From Streptomyces sp. NBC_01298 (lineage in GTDB: Bacteria; Actinomycetota; Actinomycetes; Streptomycetales; Streptomycetaceae): 64,000 nucleotides of DNA. The DNA is taken from contig NZ_CP108414.1 of assembly GCF_035978755.1 (NCBI RefSeq), forward strand, positions 8,556,001 to 8,620,000. Reading direction: 5' to 3'. Under the pieces are notes generated by a model. That model ran no database searches. It saw only the letters and a list, made by a program, of their open reading frames with translations, and was not told where the DNA came from. Below are positions 42,513-52,953 of this stretch, one piece after another; position 1 is the first letter of the stretch, and the number at the start of each line of letters is the position of its first letter. The position numbers and the translations under genes were made by a program.

Positions 42513-43634
42513 ATGACGACCACCCTGTCCGAACGGGTGTCACAGTCCGCCTTCGACGGATCCATGCTCCGGGTCGTCCTGCTGATGGACCTCCACGAAG
42601 GAGCCCAGCAGCGGTTCTTCGAGGCGTACGAGCAACTGCGCCACGACATCGCGTCCGAACCGGGCCACATCAGCGACCAGCTCTGCCAGTCCTTCGAGAA
42701 CCCCTCGCAGTGGCTCATCACCAGCGAGTGGGAGAGCGCGCCCCAGTACCTCGCCTGGGTCAACAGCGAGCACCACGCCGAGCAGGTCCGCCCGCTCGGC
42801 GCCTGCGCCCGCGCCATGCGCCCGCTGAAGTACACCGTCCTGCGCGAGACCGGCCGCGGCTACCAGGACGCTCAGCGGCCCAGGGGCGCCCGGCTGCAGG
42901 AAGCGCCACGGCTAGGCGCCGACATCGTCCGCCACGCCCTGACCTTCACGGTCAAGCCCGGCAGCGAGAAGGAGGTCGCGGCCCTCCTCTCCAGCTACGC
43001 CTCCCCGGCGGCCGACGTGGACGGTCACACCCGGCTCTGCCGCACCACCCTGTTCATGCACGGCAACCGGGTCGTGCGTACGGTGGAGGTCCGCGGCGAC
43101 CTGATGTCCGCGCTGCGGCACGTCTCCGAGCAGCCCGAGGTACGGGCCGTCGAGGAGGCCATCAACCCCCACCTCGAACAGGACCGCGACCTCGGCAACC
43201 CCGAGTCCGCCCGGATGTTCTTCATGAAGGCCGCGCTCCCGGCCGTCCACCACGTCGCCGCCCGCGAGGCCGGCGCCGCGGACCGCTCCGACGTACGGCG
43301 CCACGCGCTGTTCTACCCGGCCAAGCCCGGCTGTGGACCGGCACTGGCCCGGTTCCTCGCCCGGCAGGACGAGGAAGCGGCCCACCGGCCCGACGCCCCG
43401 ACCGTGAGCAGCAGCATCTTCCAGCGCGACGACATCGTCGTACGCCTCATCGACGTGCGCAGCCCGCACGACGCCGGGCTGGAGACCGCCTTCGGCGTCA
43501 AGGGGCCGCGCAAGGCCGCCGTCCTCGCCCGCCTGATGGCCGGACCCGTCAGCGGGTCCGACGGGGCCGCCGCGTCGGCGGTCCGCCACACCATGAGCCT
43601 GATCACCGACCGCCGGGCCCCCGCCGAAAGCTGA
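42513..43634 (+). CDS. whiE-ORFI: whiE ORFI homologue, unknown role in spore pigment
   Basis: A 373-residue protein. The frame is open from 42357, but ATG 42513 is the start because AAGGAG lies 8 nt before it and the product then begins [16 protein letters not shown]. The first 110 residues resemble an ABM-like alpha-beta barrel ([53 protein letters not shown]); the middle holds two further barrel-like parts ([41 protein letters not shown]), so the protein may be a triplicated barrel. It heads the rightward pigment operon, as in S. coelicolor. The enzymatic role is not established. Confidence 0.85.
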   Translation: MTTTLSERVSQSAFDGSMLRVVLLMDLHEGAQQRFFEAYEQLRHDIASEPGHISDQLCQSFENPSQWLITSEWESAPQYLAWVNSEHHAEQVRPLGACARAMRPLKYTVLRETGRGYQDAQRPRGARLQEAPRLGADIVRHALTFTVKPGSEKEVAALLSSYASPAADVDGHTRLCRTTLFMHGNRVVRTVEVRGDLMSALRHVSEQPEVRAVEEAINPHLEQDRDLGNPESARMFFMKAALPAVHHVAAREAGAADRSDVRRHALFYPAKPGCGPALARFLARQDEEAAHRPDAPTVSSSIFQRDDIVVRLIDVRSPHDAGLETAFGVKGPRKAAVLARLMAGPVSGSDGAAASAVRHTMSLITDRRAPAES

Positions 43635-43763
43635 CGCGCGGCGGCATCCCCCGGCCGGCCCCCCGGCCCCGGCCGCCGGCCCCTGCCCCCCGGACCCCAC
43701 ATCCCGGGACCCCTCACCCACCAGCCCCGTCCAGGCTCCCCACTGCCAGGAGGAACCCCCGCC

Positions 43764-44210
43764 ATGACCAGACAACGCCCACCGCACATCGTGGACCTCA
43801 GCGAGACGCAGCCCAACACGCGGCGCGGCGGCGACCTGAGGGCCGTCCTCACACCCACCTCGGTGGGCTGCACCAGCGGCTTCATGGGCCTGGCCGTCAT
43901 GGCGCCGGGCGAGCACATCGCCGAGCACTACCACCCGTACTCCGAGGAGTTCGTGTACGTGGTCGCCGGCGAGCTGGAGGTCGATCTCGACGGCGAGGCC
44001 CACCCGCTCCTCACCGACCAGGGACTCCTCGTCCCGATGAACGTGCGCCACCGGTTCCGCAACGTGGGCGGCACCGAGGCCCGCATGGTCTTCCACCTCG
44101 GACCGCTCGCCCCCGACCCGAAGCTCGGGCACGTGGACACGGAGGAGGCCGTCCACCCGGAGGGCTCCGCCTGGGAGCGGCCCCCGGACCGCGCGGGAGC
44201 GGTCTCGTGA
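43764..44210 (+). CDS. whiE-ORFII: Cupin protein, whiE ORFII homologue
   Basis: A 148-residue cupin with the metal-binding pattern [26 protein letters not shown] (two His, Glu) and the second motif with [12 protein letters not shown]. In type II PKS clusters such cupins assist cyclisation or act as a monooxygenase-like accessory; the activity of the whiE member is unproven. The start ATG 43764 is preceded by AGGAGG. Its stop overlaps the next start (GTGA at 44207-44210). Confidence 0.88.
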   Translation: MTRQRPPHIVDLSETQPNTRRGGDLRAVLTPTSVGCTSGFMGLAVMAPGEHIAEHYHPYSEEFVYVVAGELEVDLDGEAHPLLTDQGLLVPMNVRHRFRNVGGTEARMVFHLGPLAPDPKLGHVDTEEAVHPEGSAWERPPDRAGAVS

Positions 44211-45490
44211 CCCGCCGACGCGTGGCCGTCACCGGGGTCGGCGTCGTCGCCCCCGGTGGGATCGGCGCCTCCGCCTTCTGGGAGCTGCTCTCCAACGGCC
44301 GTACGGCGACCCGCGGCATCACCCTCTTCGACCCGACCGGCTTCCGCTCCCGGATAGCCGCGGAGGTCGACTTCGATCCCGCCGCACACGGCCTGGGCGC
44401 CGAGGAGGCGGCCCGCGCGGACCGGTACATCCAGTTCGCGCTGGTCGCCGCCGCCGAAGCCGTGCGCGACGCCGGACTCGACCTCACCACGGACCAGGCC
44501 TGGCGCACCGGAGTCTCCCTCGGCACCGCCGTGGGCGGCACCACCCGCCTGGAGAACGACTACGTGGCCGTCAGCCAGTCGGGCGACTGGTGGGACGTGG
44601 ACCACCGGCTCGCCGGGGCCCACCTGCACCGCGCTTTCACCCCGGCCACCCTGGCCTCCGCCGTCGCGGAGAAGACGGGGGCCCGCGGACCGGTCCAGAC
44701 GGTTTCCACCGGCTGCACCTCCGGACTCGACGCCATCGGCTACGCCTTCCACTCCATCGCCGAGGGCAAGATGGACGTCTGCATCGCCGGCGCCTCCGAC
44801 TCGCCCGTCTCGCCGATCACCGTGGCCTGCTTCGACGCCATCAAGGCCACCTCCCCCAACAACGACGACCCCGCCCACGCCTCCCGGCCCTTCGACGCCG
44901 ACCGCGACGGCTTCGTCCTGGGCGAAGGCGGAGCCGTCCTCGTCCTGGAGGAGCTGGAACACGCGCGGGCGCGCGGCGCGACCGTGTACTGCGAGATCGG
45001 CGGCTACGCCACCTTCGGCAATGCCCACCACATGACGGGGCTGACCACCGAGGGCCTGGAGATGGCCCGAGCCATCGAAACCGCCCTCGCCCAGGCCCGT
45101 ACCGACGCCCGCGAGATCGACTACGTCAACGCGCACGGCTCCGGGACCAAGCAGAACGACCGCCACGAGACCGCGGCCGTCAAGAAGGTCCTGGGAGACC
45201 ACGCCTACAAGACGCCGATGACCTCCATCAAGTCCATGGTGGGGCACTCCCTCGGCGCCATCGGGGCGATCGAACTGGCCGCCTGCGTCCTGGCGATGAC
45301 CCACCAGGTCGTCCCTCCCACGGCCAACTACGAGACCCCCGACCCCGAATGCGACCTGGACTACGTCCCGCGCGTCGCCCGGGAGCGCACCCTGCGCAAC
45401 GTGCTCTCCGTCGGCAGCGGCTTCGGCGGCTTCCAGTCCGCGGTCGTCATGACCCGCCCCGACGAGCGCAAGGAGGAGGTGGTCTCGTGA
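44207..45490 (+). CDS. whiE-ORFIII: Ketosynthase alpha subunit of the spore-pigment PKS
   Basis: A 427-residue KS-alpha. Active-site Cys170 lies in [13 protein letters not shown]; the catalytic His residues are in [14 protein letters not shown] and [11 protein letters not shown]. It forms a heterodimer with the chain-length factor encoded next and elongates malonyl units on the ACP to a long poly-beta-ketone. GTG 44207 overlaps the cupin stop, and its own TGA overlaps the KS-beta GTG; both overlaps give coupled translation. Length and motifs are typical of whiE-type synthases. Confidence 0.95.
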   Translation: MTRRRVAVTGVGVVAPGGIGASAFWELLSNGRTATRGITLFDPTGFRSRIAAEVDFDPAAHGLGAEEAARADRYIQFALVAAAEAVRDAGLDLTTDQAWRTGVSLGTAVGGTTRLENDYVAVSQSGDWWDVDHRLAGAHLHRAFTPATLASAVAEKTGARGPVQTVSTGCTSGLDAIGYAFHSIAEGKMDVCIAGASDSPVSPITVACFDAIKATSPNNDDPAHASRPFDADRDGFVLGEGGAVLVLEELEHARARGATVYCEIGGYATFGNAHHMTGLTTEGLEMARAIETALAQARTDAREIDYVNAHGSGTKQNDRHETAAVKKVLGDHAYKTPMTSIKSMVGHSLGAIGAIELAACVLAMTHQVVPPTANYETPDPECDLDYVPRVARERTLRNVLSVGSGFGGFQSAVVMTRPDERKEEVVS

Positions 45491-46722
45491 GCGTCCGTAC
45501 GGTCATCACCGGCATCGGAGTCGTCGCACCCAACGGCATCGGCGCCGAGGCCTTCTGGAAGGCCACCCAGTCGGGTGCCTCGGTCCTGGGCCGGGTCACC
45601 CGGGAGGGCTGCGAACACCTCCCGCTGCGCGTGGCGGGCGAGGTACGGGGCTTCGACCCGGCCTCGATGGTCGAGGAGCGCTATCTCGTCCAGACCGACC
45701 GCTACACCCACCACGCCCTCGCCGCGGCCGACCTCGCCCTGGAGGACGGCCGGCTCGGCCGGGCCGACTACGAGGACGACCCCTTCTCCGTCGGCGTGGT
45801 CACCGCCGCCGGATCGGGCGGCGGCGAGTTCGGCCAGCGCGAGCTGCAGCACCTCTGGGGCCAGGGCCCGCGCTACGTCGGCCCGTACCAGTCGATCGCC
45901 TGGTTCTACGCGGCCAGCACCGGCCAGATCTCCATCCGCAGGGGCCTCAAGGGCCCCTGCGGGGTCGTCGCCGCGGACGAGGCGGGCGGGCTCGACGCCT
46001 TCGCGCACGCCGCCCGGGCCATCCACCAGGGCAGCAAGGCCATGCTGGTCGGAGCGACCGAGGCGCCCCTGGCCCCGTACTCCATCGTCTGCCAGCTCGG
46101 CTACGAGTCCCTGAGCACCCACGAGGACCCGGACCGGGCCTACCGGCCCTTCACCGACAAGGCCTGCGGCTTCGTACCCGCCGAGGGCGGCGCGATGTTC
46201 CTCGTCGAGGAGGAGCGGGCGGCCCTGCGCCGCGGCGCGTCCGTCCGGGCCCTGCTGGCCGGGCACGCGGCGACCTTCACCGGCCCGCACCACCCCGAAC
46301 GGGCCGACGCGTCCGCCGAGGGCCTGGCCCACGCGATCAAGGGCGCCCTGCGGGAGGCCGGCTGCGCCCCCGAGGAGGTCGACGTGGTCTTCGCCGACGC
46401 GCTCGGCACCCCGGAAGCCGACCGGGCCGAGGCCGCCGCGATCCTCTCCGCCCTCGGCGCCCACGGGCGGAAGGTACCGGTCACGGCGCCCAAGACCGGG
46501 ACGGGCCGCGCCTATTGCGCGGCACCCGCCCTCGACACCGCAGCCGCGGTGCTCGCCATGGAGCACGGCATCGTCCCGCCCACGCCGAACGTGTTCGACG
46601 TGTGCCACGACCTCGATGTGGTGACCGGCAGCGCCCGCCCGGCACAGCTGCGCACCGCGCTCGTGCTGAGCAGGGGCCTGATGGGCTCCAACGCCGCGCT
46701 CGTCATCAAGATCCCCTCCTAG
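45487..46722 (+). CDS. whiE-ORFIV: Ketosynthase beta / chain-length factor
   Basis: A 411-residue KS-beta. The segment aligned with the KS-alpha active site reads [14 protein letters not shown], so the catalytic Cys is replaced by Glu165; chain-length factors of antibiotic clusters typically carry Gln there. It sets chain length together with KS-alpha. GTG 45487 overlaps the KS-alpha stop. The codon use and length are as expected. Confidence 0.93.
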   Translation: MSVRTVITGIGVVAPNGIGAEAFWKATQSGASVLGRVTREGCEHLPLRVAGEVRGFDPASMVEERYLVQTDRYTHHALAAADLALEDGRLGRADYEDDPFSVGVVTAAGSGGGEFGQRELQHLWGQGPRYVGPYQSIAWFYAASTGQISIRRGLKGPCGVVAADEAGGLDAFAHAARAIHQGSKAMLVGATEAPLAPYSIVCQLGYESLSTHEDPDRAYRPFTDKACGFVPAEGGAMFLVEEERAALRRGASVRALLAGHAATFTGPHHPERADASAEGLAHAIKGALREAGCAPEEVDVVFADALGTPEADRAEAAAILSALGAHGRKVPVTAPKTGTGRAYCAAPALDTAAAVLAMEHGIVPPTPNVFDVCHDLDVVTGSARPAQLRTALVLSRGLMGSNAALVIKIPS

Positions 46723-46740
46723 AGACAGAAGGAGCCGCTC

Positions 46741-47479
<739 letters not shown>

Positions 47480-47499
47480 GACGAAAGGCAGCACACCGG

Positions 47500-47841
47500 A
47501 TGCACCGCGCTCTCATCGTGGCCCGCATGGCGCCGCAGTCAGCCCCCGACATCGCCGAGCTCTTCGCGGCCTCGGACGCGGGCGAGCTGCCGCACCTCGT
47601 CGGGGTCACCCGCCGCAGCCTCTTCCAGTTCGGCGACGTGTACATGCACTTCATCGAGTCGGACCGGCCCCCCGGTCCGGCCATCGCCGAAGTCACCGGC
47701 CACCCGGAGTTCCGGGACCTCAGCGACCGGCTCACCGCCTACGTCAGCCCGCACAACCCGGAGACCTGGCGCAGTCCGAAGGACGCCATGGCCCAGGAGT
47801 TCTACCGCTGGGAGCGCCCCGGCGCCACCCGCACGGCTTGA
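47500..47841 (+). CDS. whiE-ORFVII: TcmI-type cyclase, whiE ORFVII homologue
   Basis: A 113-residue cyclase of the TcmI dimeric barrel family (HRALIVARMAPQSAPDIAELFAASDAGELPHLVGVTRRSLFQFGDVYMHFIESD). It closes later rings of the polyketide. ATG 47500 with AAAGG upstream is used; the frame to 47185 is only a shadow of ORFVI. It is the last gene of the operon and is followed by a strong hairpin at 47878. Confidence 0.9.
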   Translation: MHRALIVARMAPQSAPDIAELFAASDAGELPHLVGVTRRSLFQFGDVYMHFIESDRPPGPAIAEVTGHPEFRDLSDRLTAYVSPHNPETWRSPKDAMAQEFYRWERPGATRTA

Positions 47842-47877
47842 CCGTACGGACCACCCCGCGCGCGAACGGCAGGCCTC

Positions 47878-47906
47878 GGGCCCCGCACCCACCAGGGTGC
47901 GGGGCC
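47878..47906 (+). terminator. Terminator of the whiE operon
   Basis: A perfect inverted repeat, GGGCCCCGCACCC (47878-47890) and GGGTGCGGGGCCC (47894-47906), with a 3-nt loop, lies 37 bp after ORFVII. Confidence 0.9.
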
Positions 47907-48202
47907 CGCCGGCGTGTCGGGGCGGGTGTGGGCGCGGGTGGGCTTCGCGAGGGGGCAACCGACCGGTTGGCGCGCGGCGTTGGCCGTTGGCGAGGGCGGG
48001 ATTTCGCGCGGTGGCGGGGCAGTGGATAGGGTGCCAGGTCACGACCGCCTCCGGTGCGAACCGCGGGCAGGTCAGGGCTCTGCCGCAGCGCGTGAACACC
48101 TCCGCGGCTGCCGCGCCGACACCTGCCTGCCCGGGTCTTGGAACACGGGGCGGTCTTCACGGCCGGGCAGTCGGGTTCCGGCCGACGGGGTAGGAGGAAC
48201 GA
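47907..48202 (+). other. Leader region of the IMP dehydrogenase gene
   Basis: This region (about 296 bp) between the whiE terminator and the IMP dehydrogenase start contains no convincing gene. Several short GC-rich repeats are present but I see no established riboswitch. The ribosome binding site AGGAGG at 48192 fixes the GTG start. Confidence 0.4.
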
Positions 48203-49696
48203 GTGGCACAGGTCATCGCCGAGGTATCAAGGACGTTCAACGAGTTTCTGCTCCTGCCCAACCGGACCCGGAGCGACTGCTCGCCCGCGACGGTCACCCT
48301 GCGCACGCCCCTGGTGCGGCACGTCGTCGGAGAACCGTCGGCGATCGAACTGGGTTCGCCGTTCACCTCCGCGATCATGCAGGCCGTCAGCACACCGGAA
48401 CTCGCCATCGCACTCGCGCGCAACGGCGGCCTGAGCTTCCTGCACCACAACCAGTCCATCGAGGACCAGGCCGCGGCCGTCCGTCAGGTGAAGAACTTCA
48501 AGGCCGGATTCGTCACCAGCGACACCAACGTCCGCCCCGACGACAGCCTGAGCCACCTCGTCGCCGTGATGCGGCGCACCGGGCACAGCACCGCCGCGGT
48601 CACCCACGACGGCAGCGGCACCGGCCGCCTGCTCGGTCTGGTGACCTCCCGTGACTTCCACCCGCAGCGCCACGACCTCGACGGACCGGTGAGCGGTCGG
48701 ATGACCGCCGTCGCCGACCTTCCGCACGCCGCGGCCGACACCACGCTCTCCGAAGCCAACGCCCGGCTGTGGGACCAGCGGCTCGACTGCCTCCCCGTGC
48801 TCGACGCCGAGGGTCACCTGCAGTACCTGGTCTTCCGGTCCGACTACGCGGACAACAAGCGCTTCCCGAACCAGGCCGTGGACGCCGCGAAGCGCCTGCG
48901 GGTGGGCGCGGGCATCAACACCCACGACTACCGGGAGCGCGTTCCCGCCCTGTTGGAGGCGGGCGCCGACGCCCTGTGCTTCGACTCCTCCGACGGCTAC
49001 AGCGACTGGCAGGCGCAGGCCCTGACCTGGGTCAAGAAGCACTACCCGGAGATCCCCACCGGCGGTGGCAACGTGGTCGACGGCGAGGCGTTCACCTTCC
49101 TCGCCGAGGCCGGTGCGGACTTCGTCAAGGTGGGCGTGGGCGGCGGCTCCATCTGCATCACCCGCGATCAGAAGGGCATCGGCCGCGGCCAGGCCAGCGC
49201 GGTCCTGGACGTCGCCGCCGCCAGGGACGCCTTCGGCGAGCGCACCGGCGAGTACGTGCCGATCTGCTCCGACGGCGGGCTGGTGCACGACTACCACACG
49301 GCCCTGGCCCTGGCGATGGGCGCCGACTTCGTCATGATGGGGCGCTACTTCGCCCGCTTCGACCAGGCGGCCGGCGCGAAGCTCCCCACCCGGGACGGTT
49401 TCGTGAAGGAGTACTGGGGCGAGGGCTCGAACCGTGCACGCAACTGGCAGCGCTACGGGCAGGGAGGCCAGGGCCTGATCTTCGAGGAAGGCGTCGACGG
49501 CTACGTCCCGTACGCCGGCGACCTCGACGAGGGGCTCGCCGTGACCATCGCCAAGCTCAAGACCACGATGGTGTCCTGCGGCTCCACCACCCTCGAGGAG
49601 TTCCGCTCCACGGCCCGGCTGACCCTGGTCTCCGACCAGAGCTTCCAGGAGAGCCACGCCAACGTCACCCTGCGCGACACCCCGATGTCGGTGTAG
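48203..49696 (+). CDS. guaB: IMP dehydrogenase of the Tritrichomonas/clostridial type
   Basis: A 497-residue IMP dehydrogenase that oxidises IMP to XMP in guanine nucleotide synthesis. It has a (beta/alpha)8 barrel with a CBS-domain insert of about 100 residues. Catalytic Cys318 is in [18 protein letters not shown], and the flap Arg417-Tyr418 is in NWQRY. These numbers nearly equal Cys319 and Arg418-Tyr419 of the Tritrichomonas foetus enzyme, and [32 protein letters not shown] and [22 protein letters not shown] resemble that group rather than the usual actinobacterial GuaB. GTG 48203 has a perfect AGGAGG. The type assignment is from memory. Confidence 0.85.
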   Translation: MAQVIAEVSRTFNEFLLLPNRTRSDCSPATVTLRTPLVRHVVGEPSAIELGSPFTSAIMQAVSTPELAIALARNGGLSFLHHNQSIEDQAAAVRQVKNFKAGFVTSDTNVRPDDSLSHLVAVMRRTGHSTAAVTHDGSGTGRLLGLVTSRDFHPQRHDLDGPVSGRMTAVADLPHAAADTTLSEANARLWDQRLDCLPVLDAEGHLQYLVFRSDYADNKRFPNQAVDAAKRLRVGAGINTHDYRERVPALLEAGADALCFDSSDGYSDWQAQALTWVKKHYPEIPTGGGNVVDGEAFTFLAEAGADFVKVGVGGGSICITRDQKGIGRGQASAVLDVAAARDAFGERTGEYVPICSDGGLVHDYHTALALAMGADFVMMGRYFARFDQAAGAKLPTRDGFVKEYWGEGSNRARNWQRYGQGGQGLIFEEGVDGYVPYAGDLDEGLAVTIAKLKTTMVSCGSTTLEEFRSTARLTLVSDQSFQESHANVTLRDTPMSV

Positions 49697-49714
49697 GCGC
49701 CGGGGTTCCCGGGC

Positions 49715-49744
49715 GGCGGGTGCGGGGGAGGCCCCCGGCCCGCC
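49715..49744 (+). terminator. Likely terminator after IMP dehydrogenase
   Basis: Arms GGCGGGTGCGGGGG (49715-49728) and CCCCCGGCCCGCC (49732-49744), slightly bulged, lie just after the stop codon and form a strong GC stem. Confidence 0.6.
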
Positions 49745-49860
49745 GTCCGCATACCGGTCGGGGCGCCCGCGCCGCAAGTCCGATTACGGTCGTTCCCCTG
49801 AAAAGCCCGAGAGGCCTGAACTGCCAAGGCCCTCTTGTGGGTTGAGGTCCACCTCTTAAC

Positions 49861-49901
49861 AATGCGCATGACAACCGAAGGATCTTCGGTCGCATTGTCA
49901 T
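49861..49901 (+). promoter_or_regulatory. Nested inverted repeats before the serine protease gene
   Basis: ACCGAAG (49874-49880) and CTTCGGT (49884-49890) form a tight hairpin around GAT. AATGCG (49861-49866) with CGCATT (49891-49896) extends it, and ATGACA (49868-49873) with TGTCAT (49896-49901) could pair as an alternative. The site ends 19 bp before the protease ATG and may be an operator or RNA structure. Confidence 0.55.
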
Positions 49902-49919
49902 CCAGAGGGGAACCCCCAC

Positions 49920-50756
49920 ATGAACAAGCCTCTCGCCGGCGCCGCGTTCGCCCTGCTCCTCACCGGAGCGGCGGCCTCGCCGGCCGTGGCCCAGGCACCC
50001 CGGGACACGGCAGCCCAGGCCGTCGCGGTCAACTTCGCCGGTACGGTCGCGCTCAGCAACTGCTCCGGCTCCGTCGTCCGCGTGCCGAACTCGCTGCCGT
50101 CCGACCCCGCACTCGTCCTGTCCAACGGCCACTGTCTGGAGTCCGGCATGCCGGCGGCGGGACAGGTCGTCAAGGACAAGGCCTCCAGCCGCTCCTTCTC
50201 GCTGCTCAACGCCTCCGGCTCCAAGGTCGCGACGCTGCGCGCGAGCAAGATCTCGTACGCCACGATGACCGACACCGACATATCGATCTATCAACTGACC
50301 AAGACCTACGCGCAGATCAGCAGCCAGTACGGCATCAACGCGCTCACCCTGAACGACGTCCACCCGGTACAGGGCACCTCGATCAAGGTGGTCTCCGGGT
50401 ACTGGAAGCGCACGTACAGCTGCAACGTCGACGGGTTCGCCTACCGCCTCAAGGAGGGGGAGTGGACCTGGAAGGACTCCCTGCGCTACACCTCGTCCTG
50501 CAACACCATCGGCGGCACCTCGGGCTCCCCGGTGATCGACACGACGACGGGCAAAGTGGTCGCCGTGAACAACACGGGGAACGAGGACGGGGCGTCGTGC
50601 ACGGTGAACAACCCGTGCGAGGTGTCCGAGAGCGGCGCCGTGACCGTCCGGCAGGGCATCAACTACGCGCAGCAGACCTACATCATCGTCCCCTGCGTGG
50701 GTCCCGGTAACGCGATCGACCTCAGCCGCCCCGGCTGCACGCTCCCCAAGCCGTAG
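49920..50756 (+). CDS. Secreted trypsin-like serine protease
   Basis: A 278-residue exported S1-fold peptidase. Signal peptide about 1-24 (FALLLTGAAASPAVAQA), then LSNGHC (catalytic His), a middle Asp candidate in TMTDTDISIYQL, and the nucleophile in IGGTSGSPVID (catalytic Ser). Six Cys residues allow disulfides. Absence of a long propeptide resembles the glutamyl-endopeptidase/V8-like group rather than the streptogrisins. ATG 49920 with AGAGGGG upstream is secure. A nested inverted repeat precedes it. It would degrade external protein. Confidence 0.8.
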   Translation: MNKPLAGAAFALLLTGAAASPAVAQAPRDTAAQAVAVNFAGTVALSNCSGSVVRVPNSLPSDPALVLSNGHCLESGMPAAGQVVKDKASSRSFSLLNASGSKVATLRASKISYATMTDTDISIYQLTKTYAQISSQYGINALTLNDVHPVQGTSIKVVSGYWKRTYSCNVDGFAYRLKEGEWTWKDSLRYTSSCNTIGGTSGSPVIDTTTGKVVAVNNTGNEDGASCTVNNPCEVSESGAVTVRQGINYAQQTYIIVPCVGPGNAIDLSRPGCTLPKP

Positions 50757-50763
50757 CGAACGG

Positions 50764-50798
50764 GTCGGGGCCCGCCCGGAATCCGGACGGGCCCCGAC
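50764..50798. terminator. Bidirectional terminator between protease and RDD gene
   Basis: GTCGGGGCCCG (50764-50774) pairs with CGGGCCCCGAC (50788-50798), with an inner CCGGAATCCGG stem, between convergent genes. Both transcripts probably end here. Confidence 0.75.
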
Positions 50799-50822
50799 GA
50801 CGTCAGGCCGGTTCAGGCCGTG

Positions 50823-51440
50823 TCAGCCCTTGGGCACCACGATGACGACGGTGCTGCACACCTTGTCGGCGAAGGTCTGCTTCTTCTCGTCCCACAGCGG
50901 CCACAGGTAGCCGATGTAGCAGGAGATGCTGTCGAGGAAGTGCGCGATCTTGCGGACGAGGGCCATGCCGAAGCCGAGGACGTTGCCGTCGGCCTCGCGG
51001 CGCACGCTGATCCCGACGACCTTCTTGCCGATCGTCTGGCCCGTCGAGCCTTCCTTGTAGAGCAGGAAGATGAACATGCCGAGGGCGTAGAGGTTGCCGA
51101 ACATGAGGAGGATGCCGGCGGCGGAGTTGCTCGAGTCGTCGCTCAGCGCGATGCCGATGAACATGAGGGCGTACATCGGGCCCGCGATGATCAGACCGTC
51201 GAGGAGGGTCGCGCCGAGGCGCAGACCCCAGTGTGCCAGCGGCGGCATTCCGGTGCCCGGCATGGGCGGCATGCCGGGCGGCGGGTACGCGCCGTACGGC
51301 TGCTGCTGGGGGACGCCCATGGGCTGCTGCGGGTAGCCGTACTGCGGGGGGACACCCTGCGGGGCCTGCTGCGGGTAGCCGGGCTGACCCTGCGGGGGCT
51401 GCTGCTGGCCGTAGGGGTTGTTCGGGTCGCCGAAGCTCAT
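50823..51440 (-). CDS. RDD family membrane protein
   Basis: A 205-residue protein. An N-terminal Pro/Gln/Gly/Tyr-rich cytoplasmic tail (NPYGQQQPPQGQPGYPQQAP) of about 80 residues precedes an RDD domain (LAHWGLRLGATLLDGLIIAGPMY) with three to four membrane segments, ending in WDEKKQTFADKVCSTVV. RDD proteins are small integral membrane proteins; some act in ion homeostasis, but the function of this one is unknown. ATG 51440 is chosen because GGAGAG lies upstream and the product begins MSFGDPNNPYG; the longer frame to 51626 is noncoding in composition. Confidence 0.85.
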   Translation of the reverse strand: MSFGDPNNPYGQQQPPQGQPGYPQQAPQGVPPQYGYPQQPMGVPQQQPYGAYPPPGMPPMPGTGMPPLAHWGLRLGATLLDGLIIAGPMYALMFIGIALSDDSSNSAAGILLMFGNLYALGMFIFLLYKEGSTGQTIGKKVVGISVRREADGNVLGFGMALVRKIAHFLDSISCYIGYLWPLWDEKKQTFADKVCSTVVIVVPKG

Positions 51441-51631
51441 GGCGAAGTCTCTCCAGGGGTGTGGCGGGGACGAGCGGCACGTGCGGAGGGACGTGGAACG
51501 AGCGGGTTGCCCCCTGCGCAGCCGCGAACTTGCGGGGGCCATGGTGTTAGTAACATCGGCCACTTGTCCAATCCGCCGCCCCATGTGCCGATCCATGTGC
51601 GGACCAAGTGACGTTTCGGTGGGCACAGCAT

Positions 51632-51666
51632 GGAGTCCCGGACCCTGAGGACGGGTCCGGGACTCC
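51632..51666 (-). terminator. Terminator of the fasciclin gene
   Basis: Perfect 14-bp arms GGAGTCCCGGACCC (51632-51645) and GGGTCCGGGACTCC (51653-51666) lie 69 bp past the fasciclin stop on the minus strand. Confidence 0.8.
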
Positions 51667-51734
51667 TGGGGCCACTTCGCTGACCGCTTCTACAACGACC
51701 GGCGCCCTCGCGGGTCACCGGTTCGGCGCCACGG

Positions 51735-52388
51735 CTACTTCGGCATCAGGACGGTGTCCACGATGTACACGGTGGCGTTCGCGGTCGGCACGTTGCCGCA
51801 GACCACGTTGGACGTGCCGTTGACCTTGTAGGACTCGCCGGAGCCGGCGGTGGTCACCTTTCCGGTCTCCAGCGTGGTGAAGGAGCCGTTCTCCAGCTGC
51901 TTCGGGGTCAGCTTCTCGCCGACCACGTGGTACGTGAGGATCTTGGTGAGGGTGGCCTTGTCGGCGAGGACCTTGTCGAGGTCGGCCTTCGGGATCTTGG
52001 CGAAGGCGTCGTTGGTCGGCGCGAACACCGTGATGTCCTTGGCGTTGTTGAGCGTGTCGACGAGCCCGGCCTGCTTGACGGCCGCCACCAGGGTGGACAG
52101 CGCCGGGTTGTTGGACGCGGCGGTCGCGACCGGGTCCTTGGCCATGCCGTCGAAGCTGCCCGCGCCCTCCTTGGGGACACCGGCGCACGCGGCGCCGAAG
52201 GGACCGTCCGCCGTCATCGGAGCCGAGGCGTCCGCGGCGGGCGTGGAGGCGTCGGCGCTCGCCTCGGCGGCCGCACCGGCGGCCGAGTCCTTGCCCGAGT
52301 CGGCGTCGGAGCAGGCGGCCAGCGCGAAGGGCAGGACGGCCGCGGTGGCGACGGCGAGGGCGGTGCGGCGGAAACGAAGGGCGCTCAT
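51735..52388 (-). CDS. Fasciclin-domain lipoprotein (MPT70/MPT83-like)
   Basis: A 217-residue exported lipoprotein. Signal peptide with lipobox LAAC (cysteine about residue 26), an Ala/Ser/Asp-rich spacer, and one fasciclin (FAS1) domain: NNPALSTLVAAVKQAGLVDTLNNAKDITVFAPTNDAFAKIP and LTYHVVGEKLTPKQLENG, VYIVDTVLMPK at the end. FAS1 domains mediate adhesion. In Mycobacterium tuberculosis the MPT70/MPT83 FAS1 proteins are the SigK regulon; a SigK/RskA-like pair lies about 1.2 kb upstream here. ATG 52388 is clear, with GGAGAAC upstream. Confidence 0.9.
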   Translation of the reverse strand: MSALRFRRTALAVATAAVLPFALAACSDADSGKDSAAGAAAEASADASTPAADASAPMTADGPFGAACAGVPKEGAGSFDGMAKDPVATAASNNPALSTLVAAVKQAGLVDTLNNAKDITVFAPTNDAFAKIPKADLDKVLADKATLTKILTYHVVGEKLTPKQLENGSFTTLETGKVTTAGSGESYKVNGTSNVVCGNVPTANATVYIVDTVLMPK

Positions 52389-52894
52389 GGTGTTCTCCAG
52401 AGAAGGGGTCGGGGAGTCGGCGCATGCGGAAGGAAAGGCGAAAAATGTGTGAGACGGCGATGAAACGGGCTCGGTTCGGTCAGTCGGCCGTGACGAAGAC
52501 GCCGTGCCTGCCGCTCGCGCGGTCCGGCATGGCGGGGGCCGGGGCCGCGCGACCCGGCGGCAGGCCGCTCGTCGCGGCGGGGGCGCCGCGCTCGCTCGTC
52601 CTTCGGTCGATGCTCACGACTCTCATTCGGTGCGGGATCGCTGCCGGATGGGTCGGTCATCCGATCACGTGAAGATCTGTTGGTGGGTTGACCTTTGTGC
52701 GGCGCCCGTACGGCATCGATCCGTAGGGGATTGATCCGTACGGGACCGATTCCGTACACCGGCGCTCCCCGCGGATTCACCCCGCGGGGCCCCGCACGCG
52801 GGCGGCGGCGCCGACGGCCGCCGCCCGCGCGGGTCCTGCGGGTCCCGGCGGCGCTCAGGAGCGGCGACCCGCTCCCCGCCGGTCCGCGGGACCA
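52389..52894. other. Gap before the fasciclin gene, with short direct repeats
   Basis: This 506-bp stretch contains the fasciclin promoter region. At 52718-52756 GATCCGTA occurs twice and GATTCCGTA once, at 15-nt spacing. A perfect 13-bp hairpin lies at 52797-52829 (CGCGGGCGGCGGC with its complement). No gene is supported. Confidence 0.5.
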
Positions 52895-52931
52895 CCGGCC
52901 CGCCGCCGCCCCGTTGCCGGCGGCGGGCCGG
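52895..52931 (-). terminator. Terminator of the chaplin gene
   Basis: Perfect 14-bp arms CCGGCCCGCCGCCG (52895-52908) and CGGCGGCGGGCCGG (52918-52931) lie 23 bp beyond the chaplin stop. Confidence 0.8.
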
Positions 52932-52953
52932 AGACTGTGGCCCGGGTCCTGCG

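Noticed and set aside
47907..48202. Possible riboswitch upstream of the IMP dehydrogenase
   Set aside because: Short repeats and GC stems are present but no conserved core of a known purine, cobalamin or other riboswitch could be matched.
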